The notes beneath the pieces were generated by a model. The model saw nothing but the letters and a program-made list of their open reading frames with translations, did no database searches and had not been told where the DNA came from. A program made the position numbers and the translations under genes. Of a stretch of 64,000 nt of DNA, positions 16,640 to 25,826 are shown piece by piece (position 1 is the first letter of the stretch; each line of letters starts with the position of its first letter). Source of the DNA: an uncultured Gammaproteobacteria bacterium (GTDB lineage: Bacteria; Pseudomonadota; Gammaproteobacteria; Steroidobacterales; UBA11654); NCBI GenBank assembly GCA_902553145.1, contig CACDKD010000005.1:30699-94698 (forward strand), in the 5' to 3' direction.

Positions 16640-17890
16640 CTATTGAATCTGGAGTTTCTTCAATAGAGTTTTAACTTTGTCTGAATGTTGTACTTTCTTT
16701 GTTTTAAAAAACAACTCGTGATTCTTTTCCAATGAATCAGGATCATATAGATAATTAACCATCATGCCTTTTGATTGATATATTCCTTTTAGGGACATAT
16801 CAGCATTTAAATTTATCCTCGCTAAAGTAGCGCCATTGCCTAAATGGAATCTAGCTACAGGATCATTGGGAAATCCATCTTCTCTATTCGAATACAAAAG
16901 ATAAGTCATGGCTTGCTTCATCAGACTTTCTTCATCCAGATCTTCATCAATGGATTGTTCTTTAAGCCATTTTGTAAAATCAGGAGCCGGAGAAAGTGTT
17001 ACAAATTTTTTCAGCGCTTCGTTCTTACGTTTTAACTTGTAGACAACTTCTTTGATCAGAAAATTACCAAATGAAATCCCTGATAAGCCATCTTGACAAC
17101 TTGAAATAGAATAAAAAACTGCAGTACTTATATCTTCTTCAGACATAACGCTTCGATCAATCTTTATCACCTCATCAATTTTCCTTGGCATATTGTTGGT
17201 AAAAGCAACTTCTACGAAGATAAGAGGCTCATTAGCTATAAGTGGATGAAAGAAAGCAAAACATCTTCTATCTTCTGGCTCTAATCTAGATCGAAGTTCA
17301 CTCCATGAATTGATTTCATGTACGGCTTCATATGCAATTATTTTTTCCAAGATACTTGCTGGTGTAGCCCAATCTATTTCTTTTAAAACCAAAAAAGATG
17401 GATTGAACCAATGTTTGAATAGATTTAGGAGGGCTACATCGAAGAATTCCAAGTTTGGATTATTTTTCTCGAGAGATCTAATTCTCTCTCTGAGTTTTAC
17501 CAATTTATAAGTTCCTTCAGGAACCGTATTCAGTCTTCTGAAAAGTTCAACCCACTGGGGTTCTGAAGATTGAGTAATTTTTTCAAGATTTTCTTGTGTT
17601 TTATTCTTGGTATATTCTATCGATGATTTTGATAAAGCGTCGGAATCTATGTCATATTTCTCTAATAGAGAATCGAAAAAATCGATGAATTGTTTATCGC
17701 TAAGTTCTTCTATCAGGCTAAAAAGATTTTCAGCATATACCAATGAGGAAACTTCTCCACTTTTTGACATGACTGATTCAACAGCTTTATCAATATCTTT
17801 CGGAAGATTGCTAAAATCTTTCGAGCGAAAATACCGGCTTTTTAATGGTCCGCTCTTGATTGAAGAAATTAAATTTTGGAATAAACTCAT
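16640..17890 (-). CDS. Malonyl-CoA decarboxylase
   Basis: A 416-residue MCD-family enzyme converting malonyl-CoA to acetyl-CoA and CO2. The C-terminal catalytic domain, a GNAT-like fold, shows SSCQDGLSGISFGNFLIK near residue 263, Ser300 in FVTLSPAPDF and His349 in ARFHLGNGA, matching the family's Ser-His catalytic pair; MVNYLYD follows. The N-terminal half is the helical oligomerisation region. It lies 15 bases downstream of the serine dehydratase gene on the same strand. Its position next to amino-acid and betaine genes may be chance; it could regulate fatty-acid metabolism or dispose of malonate. Confidence 0.9.
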   Translation of the reverse strand: MSLFQNLISSIKSGPLKSRYFRSKDFSNLPKDIDKAVESVMSKSGEVSSLVYAENLFSLIEELSDKQFIDFFDSLLEKYDIDSDALSKSSIEYTKNKTQENLEKITQSSEPQWVELFRRLNTVPEGTYKLVKLRERIRSLEKNNPNLEFFDVALLNLFKHWFNPSFLVLKEIDWATPASILEKIIAYEAVHEINSWSELRSRLEPEDRRCFAFFHPLIANEPLIFVEVAFTNNMPRKIDEVIKIDRSVMSEEDISTAVFYSISSCQDGLSGISFGNFLIKEVVYKLKRKNEALKKFVTLSPAPDFTKWLKEQSIDEDLDEESLMKQAMTYLLYSNREDGFPNDPVARFHLGNGATLARINLNADMSLKGIYQSKGMMVNYLYDPDSLEKNHELFFKTKKVQHSDKVKTLLKKLQIQ

Positions 17891-17905
17891 GGGGTCAGAA
17901 GTATA

Positions 17906-19306
17906 CTAGCATTCAATAATATTTACAGGTACTTCTAATACATTCGTAGCCAAACCCCCGCGGGATGTTTCTTTGTATCGAAGATGCATGTCTTCTCCAG
18001 TTTTTCGCATTGTACGAATTACTCTATCCAATGAAACAAAGTGAGTTCCATCTCCTTGGAGCGCCATACGGGCAGCATGTATTGCTTTCACCGATGCAGA
18101 TGCATTGCGTTCAATACAAGGTATCTGCACTAAACCCCCAATGGGATCGCAAGTCAGCCCTAAATTATGCTCCATCGCAATTTCAGCCGCATTTTCAACT
18201 TGTGCCGGTGTACCGCCAAGAACTTCTGCCAATGCTCCAGCTGCCATTGAACAGGCAGAGCCAACTTCACCTTGGCATCCAACTTCAGCGCCACTTATGG
18301 ATGCATTCTTTTTGTAGAGGATACCAATCGCAGCAGCCGTTAATAGAAATCTAACTGCCCCATCATCGTCTGCTTCAGGGATAAAATGCATGTAATAATG
18401 CAAAACCGCTGGGATGATTCCTGCAGCACCGTTTGTAGGCGCAGTAACCACTCTTCCTCCTGCGGCATTCTCTTCATTGGTCGCCAATGCATAAAGAGTC
18501 ACCCAGTCAAGTATTGTGAGAGGATCCTCAGACTCCTTGTCTGATTTTTTCTTTAATTTAAGGTAAAGTTTATGGGATCGACGTTCAACATTTAAACCGC
18601 CAGGCAATACGCCTTCATTGTTAATCCCTTGATTGACAACTTCTTGCATCACAGACCATAAATGAAGCAATCCCTCGCGTGTTTTATTTTCCGGTCGCCA
18701 TGCGCTCTCATTTGTCAACATGACATCGGAAATACTAATTGATTCCTTCTCGCAATATTCCAATAGCTCGGTAGCTTTTTCATAGGGATAAGTGATCTCG
18801 GTTTCATCTTCTGCGATGTAATTCCCTTTTTCATTCGAATCATCAACAACAAAACCGCCTCCAACCGAATAATAAGTTTTTTGCATTAACTCGCTGCCTT
18901 TTTCATCGTAAGCAGTAAAAGTCATTCCATTGGGATGAAAAGGTAGAGATTTCCTGCGATAAAGCTTGAGGTCTGTCTCATGATCGTAATCGATCTTTTT
19001 CTTTCCGAGTAAATTGATTTTTCCCACAGAATAGATTTTCTCAATTCGTTTGGGGATTGAAGTTGCATCAATTCGATCGGGCTCTTCTCCTTCCAATCCC
19101 AAAATAACGGCTTTGGGAGTTCCATGCGCCTTGCCTGTAGCTCCAAGAGAGCCATACATTTCGGATTTAATGCGGTTCACTTTCTTAAGCTGCTTAGATT
19201 CTTCTATGCTAAGTATGAATTTTCTTGCAGCGATCATAGGACCAACGGTATGCGAACTGGATGGCCCGATACCAACTTTAAAAAGATCGAATACGCTAAT
19301 TGCCAT
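17906..19306 (-). CDS. sdaA: L-serine dehydratase, single-chain iron-sulfur type
   Basis: A 466-residue SdaA/SdaB-type enzyme deaminating L-serine to pyruvate and ammonia with a [4Fe-4S] cluster. The N-terminal domain begins [17 protein letters not shown]; the catalytic domain holds [17 protein letters not shown] and [14 protein letters not shown], which supply cluster cysteines. Length matches E. coli SdaA (454). It is followed by malonyl-CoA decarboxylase. In this neighbourhood, with genes that would turn glycine betaine or dimethylglycine into glycine, serine dehydratase is a logical exit to central metabolism; that link is inference. Confidence 0.96.
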   Translation of the reverse strand: MAISVFDLFKVGIGPSSSHTVGPMIAARKFILSIEESKQLKKVNRIKSEMYGSLGATGKAHGTPKAVILGLEGEEPDRIDATSIPKRIEKIYSVGKINLLGKKKIDYDHETDLKLYRRKSLPFHPNGMTFTAYDEKGSELMQKTYYSVGGGFVVDDSNEKGNYIAEDETEITYPYEKATELLEYCEKESISISDVMLTNESAWRPENKTREGLLHLWSVMQEVVNQGINNEGVLPGGLNVERRSHKLYLKLKKKSDKESEDPLTILDWVTLYALATNEENAAGGRVVTAPTNGAAGIIPAVLHYYMHFIPEADDDGAVRFLLTAAAIGILYKKNASISGAEVGCQGEVGSACSMAAGALAEVLGGTPAQVENAAEIAMEHNLGLTCDPIGGLVQIPCIERNASASVKAIHAARMALQGDGTHFVSLDRVIRTMRKTGEDMHLRYKETSRGGLATNVLEVPVNIIEC

Positions 19307-19325
19307 GATTATTATATTAAAGCTA

Positions 19326-21326
19326 TCAACTTGATTTGATTAGCTCAATATCCTCAGGCTTTACAAGTTCTGTTCCCAGTCCATCTAGCAAGGGTCCAAG
19401 ATATTTTGCATACGGCTTCCATCTGTCCATTCCGGCCTTATTGATCGGTTTTCTCACCTGTTCTGAACTTGCAGTCCTTACTGATCTGTCGGTCTCATAA
19501 AAAGTGATGCAAGATTCCTCAAAAGGCAATTCCAAAAAATTCAACATTTTCACTACTTGGCCCTCTAGATCATCAATAATGTCTTCATTATTCACTCTCA
19601 AAATCTTATTTGGCAAAACCTGATCCCAGTGATTCATTAATTTGATGTAACTTTTATAGTAACTGCCTGCTTCAGTCAATCCATAAGTGAATTCTTGGCC
19701 TTGAGCAAATAACTGCTTAAACATACTAAAGCAGCAATCTAGGGGATATCGTCTCGCATCGATAATTTTTGCGTTTGGCATGATTAAATGAATCAATCCA
19801 ATGTGTCTGAAATTATTAGGCATCTTATCGGTAAATCTTGGTGCTTCATTTCGATGCATGCTCGTATCACTTATAAACTTCTCCCCCATTGCTATTCTCT
19901 TTTCTAGAGATAAATTTTCCATGCTTTTTGGATAGTTTCCTTCCTTGCCATAAATATCATCGCCTCTAAGACTTTGCGCCATTGACAGAATATTTGGAAG
20001 CTCGAGCGTTCCATCAATCATTGAATGAGAGGCCAATATTTGCTCAATTAATGTTGAGCCAGCCCTCGGCAGACCTAGGATGAATATTGGATCTTTTGTC
20101 TCATGTCCACCCTGGCCATGTTTTTCAAAAAATAATTCATCGCATACATCGATCTGAGCCTGCAACTCCTTGTCCATTCTTTCAATGGAATATTTGCTTT
20201 GCTTGTTTTTAATCTTATTCCCAGAATCAAGATGAAAAAAAGCTTCATCGTATTCACCAACTGCTTCACAACCTTGGGCCAATGCAAAATGAAAATAGGC
20301 TTTATCTCGCATAGTTAAATCAACTCTTTGAAGCTGCTCTCTCATAATGTTTAGTTCATTCTTACTAAATTCATACGTTTTTAAGTTTGCGAGTGAGAAA
20401 AAAGCTTCACCATGATCTTGTTTTACTTGGTAGGCAGTTTGATAACTAGTAATCGCTCTATCTGACTCTCCCAATGTTTTCTGTGCATGACCCTTCGATG
20501 TAAGAATACTGAAGTTATAGGGATTCTTTTTAAGAATGTCATCGAATAGATCTATTGCACCCTTGTGATCACCGTTTTGCATGATCTCGCTTGCTTTTTG
20601 TGCTTGATATGAGAGATTTTCAGGAAATTTTTCGCACAGTATATTCACCTGCTCCATAGTCTTTGCAAATTTCTGCTTTTTTCTAAGAATCATTGCATAC
20701 TTCATTCTGAGCTCCCCATCACTGGGGCTTAATTTGACTGCACTCTCGAGCAGGAATTCTGCGTCATCAAAGTAACCAAGTCGATCGGCAATGTCTGATA
20801 ACAATGACATTGCATATGTATTTGTTGGGTACTGTTTAAGAAATTCTCGGCATTTTTCTTCAGCAATACCTAATTTCCCTTCATTGAGAATCTGACTGAT
20901 GAAGAGCAGAGTGTTTGGCATTGTCTCAAGGGTATTCATTTGCATGTAAGCGTGATCCGCTGCAGGCTTATTCTCATTCTTTTTAAAATAAGAATACAGA
21001 GCCTTCCAGGATGATGGTAAAGCTGGATTCAATTCACAGGCTTGTCTGTAATGCTTGATTGAATCTTCTTCATTTCCACTGTCTCTATTTAAATGACCCA
21101 ACTCTTGATAAGCTCTGCCCATATCTGGGGCATTAGTTAATAGACTCTCAATGTATTTTTTTGAATCATCGTAATTCTTTAAATATCTTGAACTGACTGC
21201 TGCCAAATATAGGCTATCAATATGATTTTGATCTTTTTTGAGATTGGATTTCAGCAATCTCATTGCTTCGATATTGTCGCCTCTTTTTATAGCATCAGCT
21301 GCTTTGGATGTGTCTATTTGTGTCAT
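19326..21326 (-). CDS. TPR-repeat sulfotransferase
   Basis: A 666-residue fusion. About residues 1-390 form a run of tetratricopeptide repeats. About 410-645 form a sulfotransferase domain with the 5'-phosphosulfate loop GLPRAGSTLIEQ beginning at residue 418 and a 3'-phosphate-binding stretch near RRYPLDCCFSMFKQLF. The donor would be PAPS. The acceptor is unknown; relatives modify proteins, lipids or glycans. There is no signal peptide, so it is probably cytoplasmic. It is separated from the upstream TonB receptor on the same strand by a clear terminator, so it needs its own promoter. Confidence 0.88.
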   Translation of the reverse strand: MTQIDTSKAADAIKRGDNIEAMRLLKSNLKKDQNHIDSLYLAAVSSRYLKNYDDSKKYIESLLTNAPDMGRAYQELGHLNRDSGNEEDSIKHYRQACELNPALPSSWKALYSYFKKNENKPAADHAYMQMNTLETMPNTLLFISQILNEGKLGIAEEKCREFLKQYPTNTYAMSLLSDIADRLGYFDDAEFLLESAVKLSPSDGELRMKYAMILRKKQKFAKTMEQVNILCEKFPENLSYQAQKASEIMQNGDHKGAIDLFDDILKKNPYNFSILTSKGHAQKTLGESDRAITSYQTAYQVKQDHGEAFFSLANLKTYEFSKNELNIMREQLQRVDLTMRDKAYFHFALAQGCEAVGEYDEAFFHLDSGNKIKNKQSKYSIERMDKELQAQIDVCDELFFEKHGQGGHETKDPIFILGLPRAGSTLIEQILASHSMIDGTLELPNILSMAQSLRGDDIYGKEGNYPKSMENLSLEKRIAMGEKFISDTSMHRNEAPRFTDKMPNNFRHIGLIHLIMPNAKIIDARRYPLDCCFSMFKQLFAQGQEFTYGLTEAGSYYKSYIKLMNHWDQVLPNKILRVNNEDIIDDLEGQVVKMLNFLELPFEESCITFYETDRSVRTASSEQVRKPINKAGMDRWKPYAKYLGPLLDGLGTELVKPEDIELIKSS

Positions 21327-21367
21327 CTATTGTTTCAATGAAAAATAAGTAAATGTTCTTATCCAAT

Positions 21368-21391
21368 TAAAAAGGGAGCCTAAGCTCCCTT
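21368..21391 (-). terminator. Rho-independent terminator of the TonB-dependent receptor gene
   Basis: A perfect 8-bp stem (AAGGGAGC / GCTCCCTT, 21372-21379 and 21384-21391) with a CTAA loop. Read on the minus strand it is followed at once by TTTTTAATT. It starts about 25 bases after the receptor stop codon and isolates the receptor from the sulfotransferase gene downstream. Confidence 0.88.
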
Positions 21392-21415
21392 CTTAAATTT
21401 TAGCTTATCTAAAAA

Positions 21416-23989
21416 CTAAAAGTTTCTTTTGTACCTAATACCCATAGTCATAGGTCTAATGTATGAGACACGCTGTCTATCGAATACAAAAGTATTGCTG
21501 ATTTCAGCTCTTTCATCTGTGACATTATCAATGTAGAACTCAGTAGTACTTTCCCCATTGGTCATGCCTAAACGAAGATCCATAAAGCTGTATTGGTCTT
21601 GAACGGCTTTGTTTGGCTCCATCACATCTGAATAACTGTCACCAGAATGCGTGACTTGAAGTTGAACATGGCCAGTATATCCATCTGCCATCTCCCATTC
21701 TTGCCTCACTCTTAAATTAGCCTGAAAACCAGGTGCAAATGCCATTTCAGTTCCGACAATCACATCATTGGTTGGTACTAGTTTCTTCGTGATTTCAGTA
21801 TCCAATACTGAGAAGGCACCTGAAACAGTCAGCCCTTCTTTATCTGCATAGTAAGTGAAGTCACCCTCTACTCCAGTGATTTCACCATCTGCTGCATTAT
21901 CAGAGAAGAACAAGTTTACAATGCTTGGATCAAATATGGTTGTTTGCAGTCCTTCAACATCTACATAAAAAGCACTGCCATTGAACCTTAGTTGCCCATC
22001 CATAAGAACTGTTTTCCAACCGAACTCGTAGTTTGTAATTTCATCCGACTTAATTTCAGCTGGGACAGAGTATGAACCATCTGCGCTTGTTCTGCCGACA
22101 GGCCTATTTAGAAGACCAGGCCTAAAGCCTTCGGACCAAGTGAGATAATACATAACTTCATCGCTCGGATTCCAAGAATAGGTCACCTTTCCAATGACAC
22201 CATCTGTGGATGCTTTATCTGGATAACCGTTTGCATTACCTGGAGCATATTGTGCTGATAAGTTGGATCCAAATTGTTGAGTATCTGGAGCGCCGAAACC
22301 ATTATAGAATGATGAGTTCGCACTTCCTTCAAAATCAACTTCAATGTCATACCAACGTGCACCTAGAGTAAGCTCTGATGTATCGCTCAATGCTATATTC
22401 AGTTCACCAAAGAATCCTTTCTGTTCATCGGTTCTCTTTATGTCATTAAAGAAGATGACCGGCTCACAAAATGGGCCAGCAGAGAACCATCCGGGAGATG
22501 CGTTATTGATCGAACCGGTTACAGACGTATCGGTAAGAGCGTAGTTACACGCATAGGTTATGTCATTGTCGACAGCACCTGGATAAGTAAACAAGTTTAA
22601 CTCGGTAAGTTCAGTATCACTCATGAATGCGCCAGCAGTAAGCGACATTGTGTCACTTAAGTCAGCATTGATTCTGATCTCATGACTTTTAACCTCAGTA
22701 TTAGTGGTTGAGTCCACGAGCAAGTTTGGAGCACTACAAGTCCCAGTTGGAACATTGCCCGGAGCAAACTTTGTATAAGTCACATAATAGTCACAGATGT
22801 AATATGGGAGATATTGCCCAACAAAGAGATAATCAGTGTAATCAACCATCTGATTAGTTTCTCTATCGGTATACGCTCCAGCATAAATCACTTCAAGATC
22901 ACCTACCATGCCCTCAAGAGTTAAACTCATGTTGTCATACTCGTCATCGATTGAATTTGCTGTGTATGTTTGTATTTCTAGATCGCCCAGTGTTGGATCG
23001 GCAAAGAAAACTCCATCGGCATCGACACTTTGATGCGCTAGAACCAAATTTGCACTCCATTGATCACTGAGATCTTGTGCTAGAGAAGCTCTAAAGCCTT
23101 GGTATTCGACTCCATTTGCATCTTCCTCTTGTATTGCAACTGCTGGAATGAGCGTCGCTCCTGAAAGATCCGCACCGGCTTGGAAACCAGCTCTAGCTGA
23201 AGATACAGGAAGGCCATTCTGCCTTACCGTACCAGCAGGTCTAAAGCGAGCAGATTCACTGGCATCAACTGAACCAGCAACTTGATCGATGTAACCGCCT
23301 TTGTCGTCCATGTATGCAACGACTCTCAATGCGGTGCTCTCTCCTAGAGGTATATTTGTCATGGCTTCAATTTTTGAGCCTGTGTCACCCTCTGGAGTAA
23401 ACCTGGCTTCAAATTCAACATTGCTTTCACTCACTCCCATTTTGGGTTTATTGGTGATCATTCTTACAACGCCTGCTTGTGAACTGGCTCCAAACAGTGT
23501 TCCTTGTGGTCCCGAAAGAACCTCAATACGAGCCATGTCTGCCGCATATACATCTAAGTTTCTTCCTGGTTGAGCCAGTGGTTGCTCATCAAGGTAGAAA
23601 GAGACGTTAGGCGCTAATCCAGCAACTCCTGCAGTTGTAAGGTTAGGCGTTGTTGAAGCAAGACCTCGAATATATATCGTGTTTTGCCCTGGGCCTGATC
23701 CACCTGCAGTAACGCCAGGCAATTGCAATAGGTAGTCCTCAAAGGTATTTATACCCGATGCTTCTAATGATTCCTCAGTTAGAGTTTGCACCTGAAGTGG
23801 AACGTCTTGAAGTGTTTCCTCTTTCTTTCTTGAGGTTACAACGATTTCTTCAATTTGTGCGCTTATATTAGAGGTAGCTAAAACGGCGCCTGCTGCCACT
23901 ATTGTTGCAGCTGATTGAGCCTTGTTTATATTGTGTTGCTTCTTGATGGCTTTTGTTCTTCTCAAAGCCTTGAGTTGTTTTCTTGTCAT
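21416..23989 (-). CDS. TonB-dependent outer-membrane receptor
   Basis: An 857-residue active transporter of the outer membrane. After a long basic N-region and hydrophobic core (SAATIVAAGAVLATSNISAQ) comes a TonB-box-like IEEIVVTSRKKEE, then the plug domain (VPLQVQTLTEESLEASG, YIRGL, GPQGTLFGASSQAGVVRMIT) and a 22-strand barrel ending in a terminal Phe (IRYKRNF). The substrate is unknown; it is much longer than BtuB and resembles the broad iron-complex-type receptors common in marine gammaproteobacteria. It is divergent from the BCCT transporter across 165 bases, so co-regulation with the betaine cluster is plausible. Confidence 0.93.
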   Translation of the reverse strand: MTRKQLKALRRTKAIKKQHNINKAQSAATIVAAGAVLATSNISAQIEEIVVTSRKKEETLQDVPLQVQTLTEESLEASGINTFEDYLLQLPGVTAGGSGPGQNTIYIRGLASTTPNLTTAGVAGLAPNVSFYLDEQPLAQPGRNLDVYAADMARIEVLSGPQGTLFGASSQAGVVRMITNKPKMGVSESNVEFEARFTPEGDTGSKIEAMTNIPLGESTALRVVAYMDDKGGYIDQVAGSVDASESARFRPAGTVRQNGLPVSSARAGFQAGADLSGATLIPAVAIQEEDANGVEYQGFRASLAQDLSDQWSANLVLAHQSVDADGVFFADPTLGDLEIQTYTANSIDDEYDNMSLTLEGMVGDLEVIYAGAYTDRETNQMVDYTDYLFVGQYLPYYICDYYVTYTKFAPGNVPTGTCSAPNLLVDSTTNTEVKSHEIRINADLSDTMSLTAGAFMSDTELTELNLFTYPGAVDNDITYACNYALTDTSVTGSINNASPGWFSAGPFCEPVIFFNDIKRTDEQKGFFGELNIALSDTSELTLGARWYDIEVDFEGSANSSFYNGFGAPDTQQFGSNLSAQYAPGNANGYPDKASTDGVIGKVTYSWNPSDEVMYYLTWSEGFRPGLLNRPVGRTSADGSYSVPAEIKSDEITNYEFGWKTVLMDGQLRFNGSAFYVDVEGLQTTIFDPSIVNLFFSDNAADGEITGVEGDFTYYADKEGLTVSGAFSVLDTEITKKLVPTNDVIVGTEMAFAPGFQANLRVRQEWEMADGYTGHVQLQVTHSGDSYSDVMEPNKAVQDQYSFMDLRLGMTNGESTTEFYIDNVTDERAEISNTFVFDRQRVSYIRPMTMGIRYKRNF

Positions 23990-24154
23990 CAGTAATCCCC
24001 CACTTTGACGAGTGAATAATAATAAATTATCGGACTAGTCTAGTATATTTACCCTAAAATTTATAGAACTCATTCATATTAAGGCTAAGAACCCTTATTT
24101 ATATGGGTTTCAGGGCAAATAAAATAGCTTTTTTTCACCTTAATAGGAGGTAAA
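23990..24154. other. Divergent intergenic region between TonB receptor and BCCT transporter
   Basis: A 165-base region, A+T rich. It holds a palindrome GACTAGTC at 24033-24040 followed by a partial copy (CTAGT), and a weak 5-bp hairpin AACCC/GGGTT (24090-24109, 10-base loop). No riboswitch class, such as glycine or cobalamin, is recognisable. The palindrome could be a shared operator for the two divergent genes, but no regulator gene is adjacent. Confidence 0.35.
24145..24150 (+). promoter_or_regulatory. Ribosome binding site fixing the TTG start of the BCCT transporter
   Basis: A perfect AGGAGG, 4 bases before TTG 24155. It is the strongest Shine-Dalgarno sequence near this gene and supports the non-ATG start over later ATGs. 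Confidence 0.75.
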
Positions 24155-25750
24155 TTGAATAATCACTTGACTGTAATTAAAGATGATATAGATTGTCTGA
24201 AAGCTATTTCTTTCAAAAAAATATGTCTCACAAAAGAACTTTCTCAACGCATTATGCTTAAAAGTATCGACTATAGAAGATTCTTCATTTCTCTATTTCT
24301 TGTCTCGGCTTTTGTAGGTATAACTTTGGTCAATCTTGATTCAGCAAGCAATCTTTTCAATAGCACGCAATCATTTATAGCAAATAACTTTGGGTGGCTT
24401 ATCATTTTATGTGCAAATGGTTTTCTGGTTTTCTGCATATGGATGGCAATCAGTCGTTTTGGAACGATTAGATTGGGCGGAGCCGATGCCAAGCCAGAAT
24501 TTAACTATATAAATTGGATCGCCATGCTATTCAGTGCGGGACTGGGCATAGGAGTAATATTCTACTCCGTGGCAGAACCAATATTACATCTCAATTCATC
24601 GGCACTATTTGAGGATGGGGCTTCCTTTAATCAAAGAGCCACATTATCAATGAATCTGACATATCTTCATTGGGGATTTCATGCTTGGGCCATATATGGC
24701 GTTGTGGGATTGTGCTTTGCTTATTTTGCATTCAACCTTGGAAGGCCTTTTAGGGTCAGCTCATTCTTTCTTGATGTCGGGCTGCAGAGTGCATGGAGTC
24801 GAGTGATTGTCGATGTCTTTGCTATTCTAGCGACCGTCTTTGGTATTGCCACATCATTGGGGTTAGGAGCTACCCAGATAAGCACTGGACTTGAATATGT
24901 AGGCATTGCAAGCTCAACGCTCATTGGCACATTCTGGATTATAATCTTCATTACAATGCTGGGACTCATTAGTGTGGTTTTGGGTTTGAATGCTGGAATA
25001 AAAAGACTCTCACAATTCAACATGATTTTATGCGGATTCTTTTTGATCACGATATTTTTTACAGGTCCTACAGGATTTATACTTGATGGATTCGTAGAAA
25101 ATATTGGCACTTATCTTCAAAACTTTATCAATTTGTCTAGCAACGTAGATGCCTATAGAGACACGGAATGGCAAAATGCTTGGACGCTCTTCTACTACTG
25201 TTGGTGGTTTGCATGGTCACCTTTTGTGGGTCTTTTTATTGCTAGAATCTCTTATGGAAGAACGATTAAAGAATTCATCCTTGGGGTTGTTTTATTGCCG
25301 TCATTGATAGTTTTCATATGGTTGAGTGTTTTCGGAAATGCTGCAATATATCAAGAGTTTACGTCAGCTGGGTCACTTGCAGATGTCATCAATCAAGATA
25401 TTTCAGCATCCCTTTTCGTGTTCTTAGAGCAATACCCTGGTGCAAGCATTCTAATGGTCGTTTCTTTGGTTAACATAGTTACATTTTTTGTAACCTCCTC
25501 TGATTCAGGAGCATTGGTTAGCGCCATGATGACTTCATCAAATCAACTTGATTCCAGAGAGGATGCTCCTGCATTATTTTCGAGGATAGTTTGGGCACTT
25601 ATGCTTGGCATAATAGCCATTATTCTCCTATCTGGAGGAGGATTATCAGCGCTTCAGACATCGGTTATTGCAACCGGTCTGCCCTTTGCATTAATTGCCT
25701 GCATTGCTGCTAGAAACTTATATAAAAAATTAAAGATTGATTCCAATTAA
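24155..25750 (+). CDS. BCCT-family transporter (betaine/carnitine/choline type)
   Basis: A 531-residue, 12-span secondary transporter of the inner membrane. The glycine-rich unwound helix reads GLGIG at residues 129-133, the form seen in sodium-coupled BetP. The family signature WTLFYYCWWFAWSPF starts at Trp343 and includes the aromatic residues that hold trimethylammonium substrates. There is a roughly 45-residue N-terminal extension, and the C-terminus is short, lacking a long osmosensory tail; that points to uptake for catabolism and away from osmoprotection. It is followed after 76 bases by the demethylation genes on the same strand and is divergent from the TonB receptor. Confidence 0.92.
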   Translation: MNNHLTVIKDDIDCLKAISFKKICLTKELSQRIMLKSIDYRRFFISLFLVSAFVGITLVNLDSASNLFNSTQSFIANNFGWLIILCANGFLVFCIWMAISRFGTIRLGGADAKPEFNYINWIAMLFSAGLGIGVIFYSVAEPILHLNSSALFEDGASFNQRATLSMNLTYLHWGFHAWAIYGVVGLCFAYFAFNLGRPFRVSSFFLDVGLQSAWSRVIVDVFAILATVFGIATSLGLGATQISTGLEYVGIASSTLIGTFWIIIFITMLGLISVVLGLNAGIKRLSQFNMILCGFFLITIFFTGPTGFILDGFVENIGTYLQNFINLSSNVDAYRDTEWQNAWTLFYYCWWFAWSPFVGLFIARISYGRTIKEFILGVVLLPSLIVFIWLSVFGNAAIYQEFTSAGSLADVINQDISASLFVFLEQYPGASILMVVSLVNIVTFFVTSSDSGALVSAMMTSSNQLDSREDAPALFSRIVWALMLGIIAIILLSGGGLSALQTSVIATGLPFALIACIAARNLYKKLKIDSN

Positions 25751-25764
25751 AAAAGATTGATTCC
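25732..25764 (+). repeat. Short tandem duplication at the 3' end of the BCCT gene
   Basis: The 13-mer AAAGATTGATTCC occurs at 25732-25744, inside the last codons and running to just before the stop, and again at 25752-25764, just after it, a 20-base period. It looks like a small slippage duplication and has no visible regulatory meaning. Confidence 0.6.
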
Positions 25765-25826
25765 GATAATATTTAGTGGTCTGATGATCCATATTATGAC
25801 CAAAATATCCTATACATTTCATACCC

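Noticed and set aside
23990..24154. A glycine or cobalamin riboswitch upstream of the BCCT gene or TonB receptor
   Set aside because: No glycine-aptamer core, B12-box-like sequence or terminator/antiterminator pair was found; only a weak 5-bp hairpin and a short palindrome.
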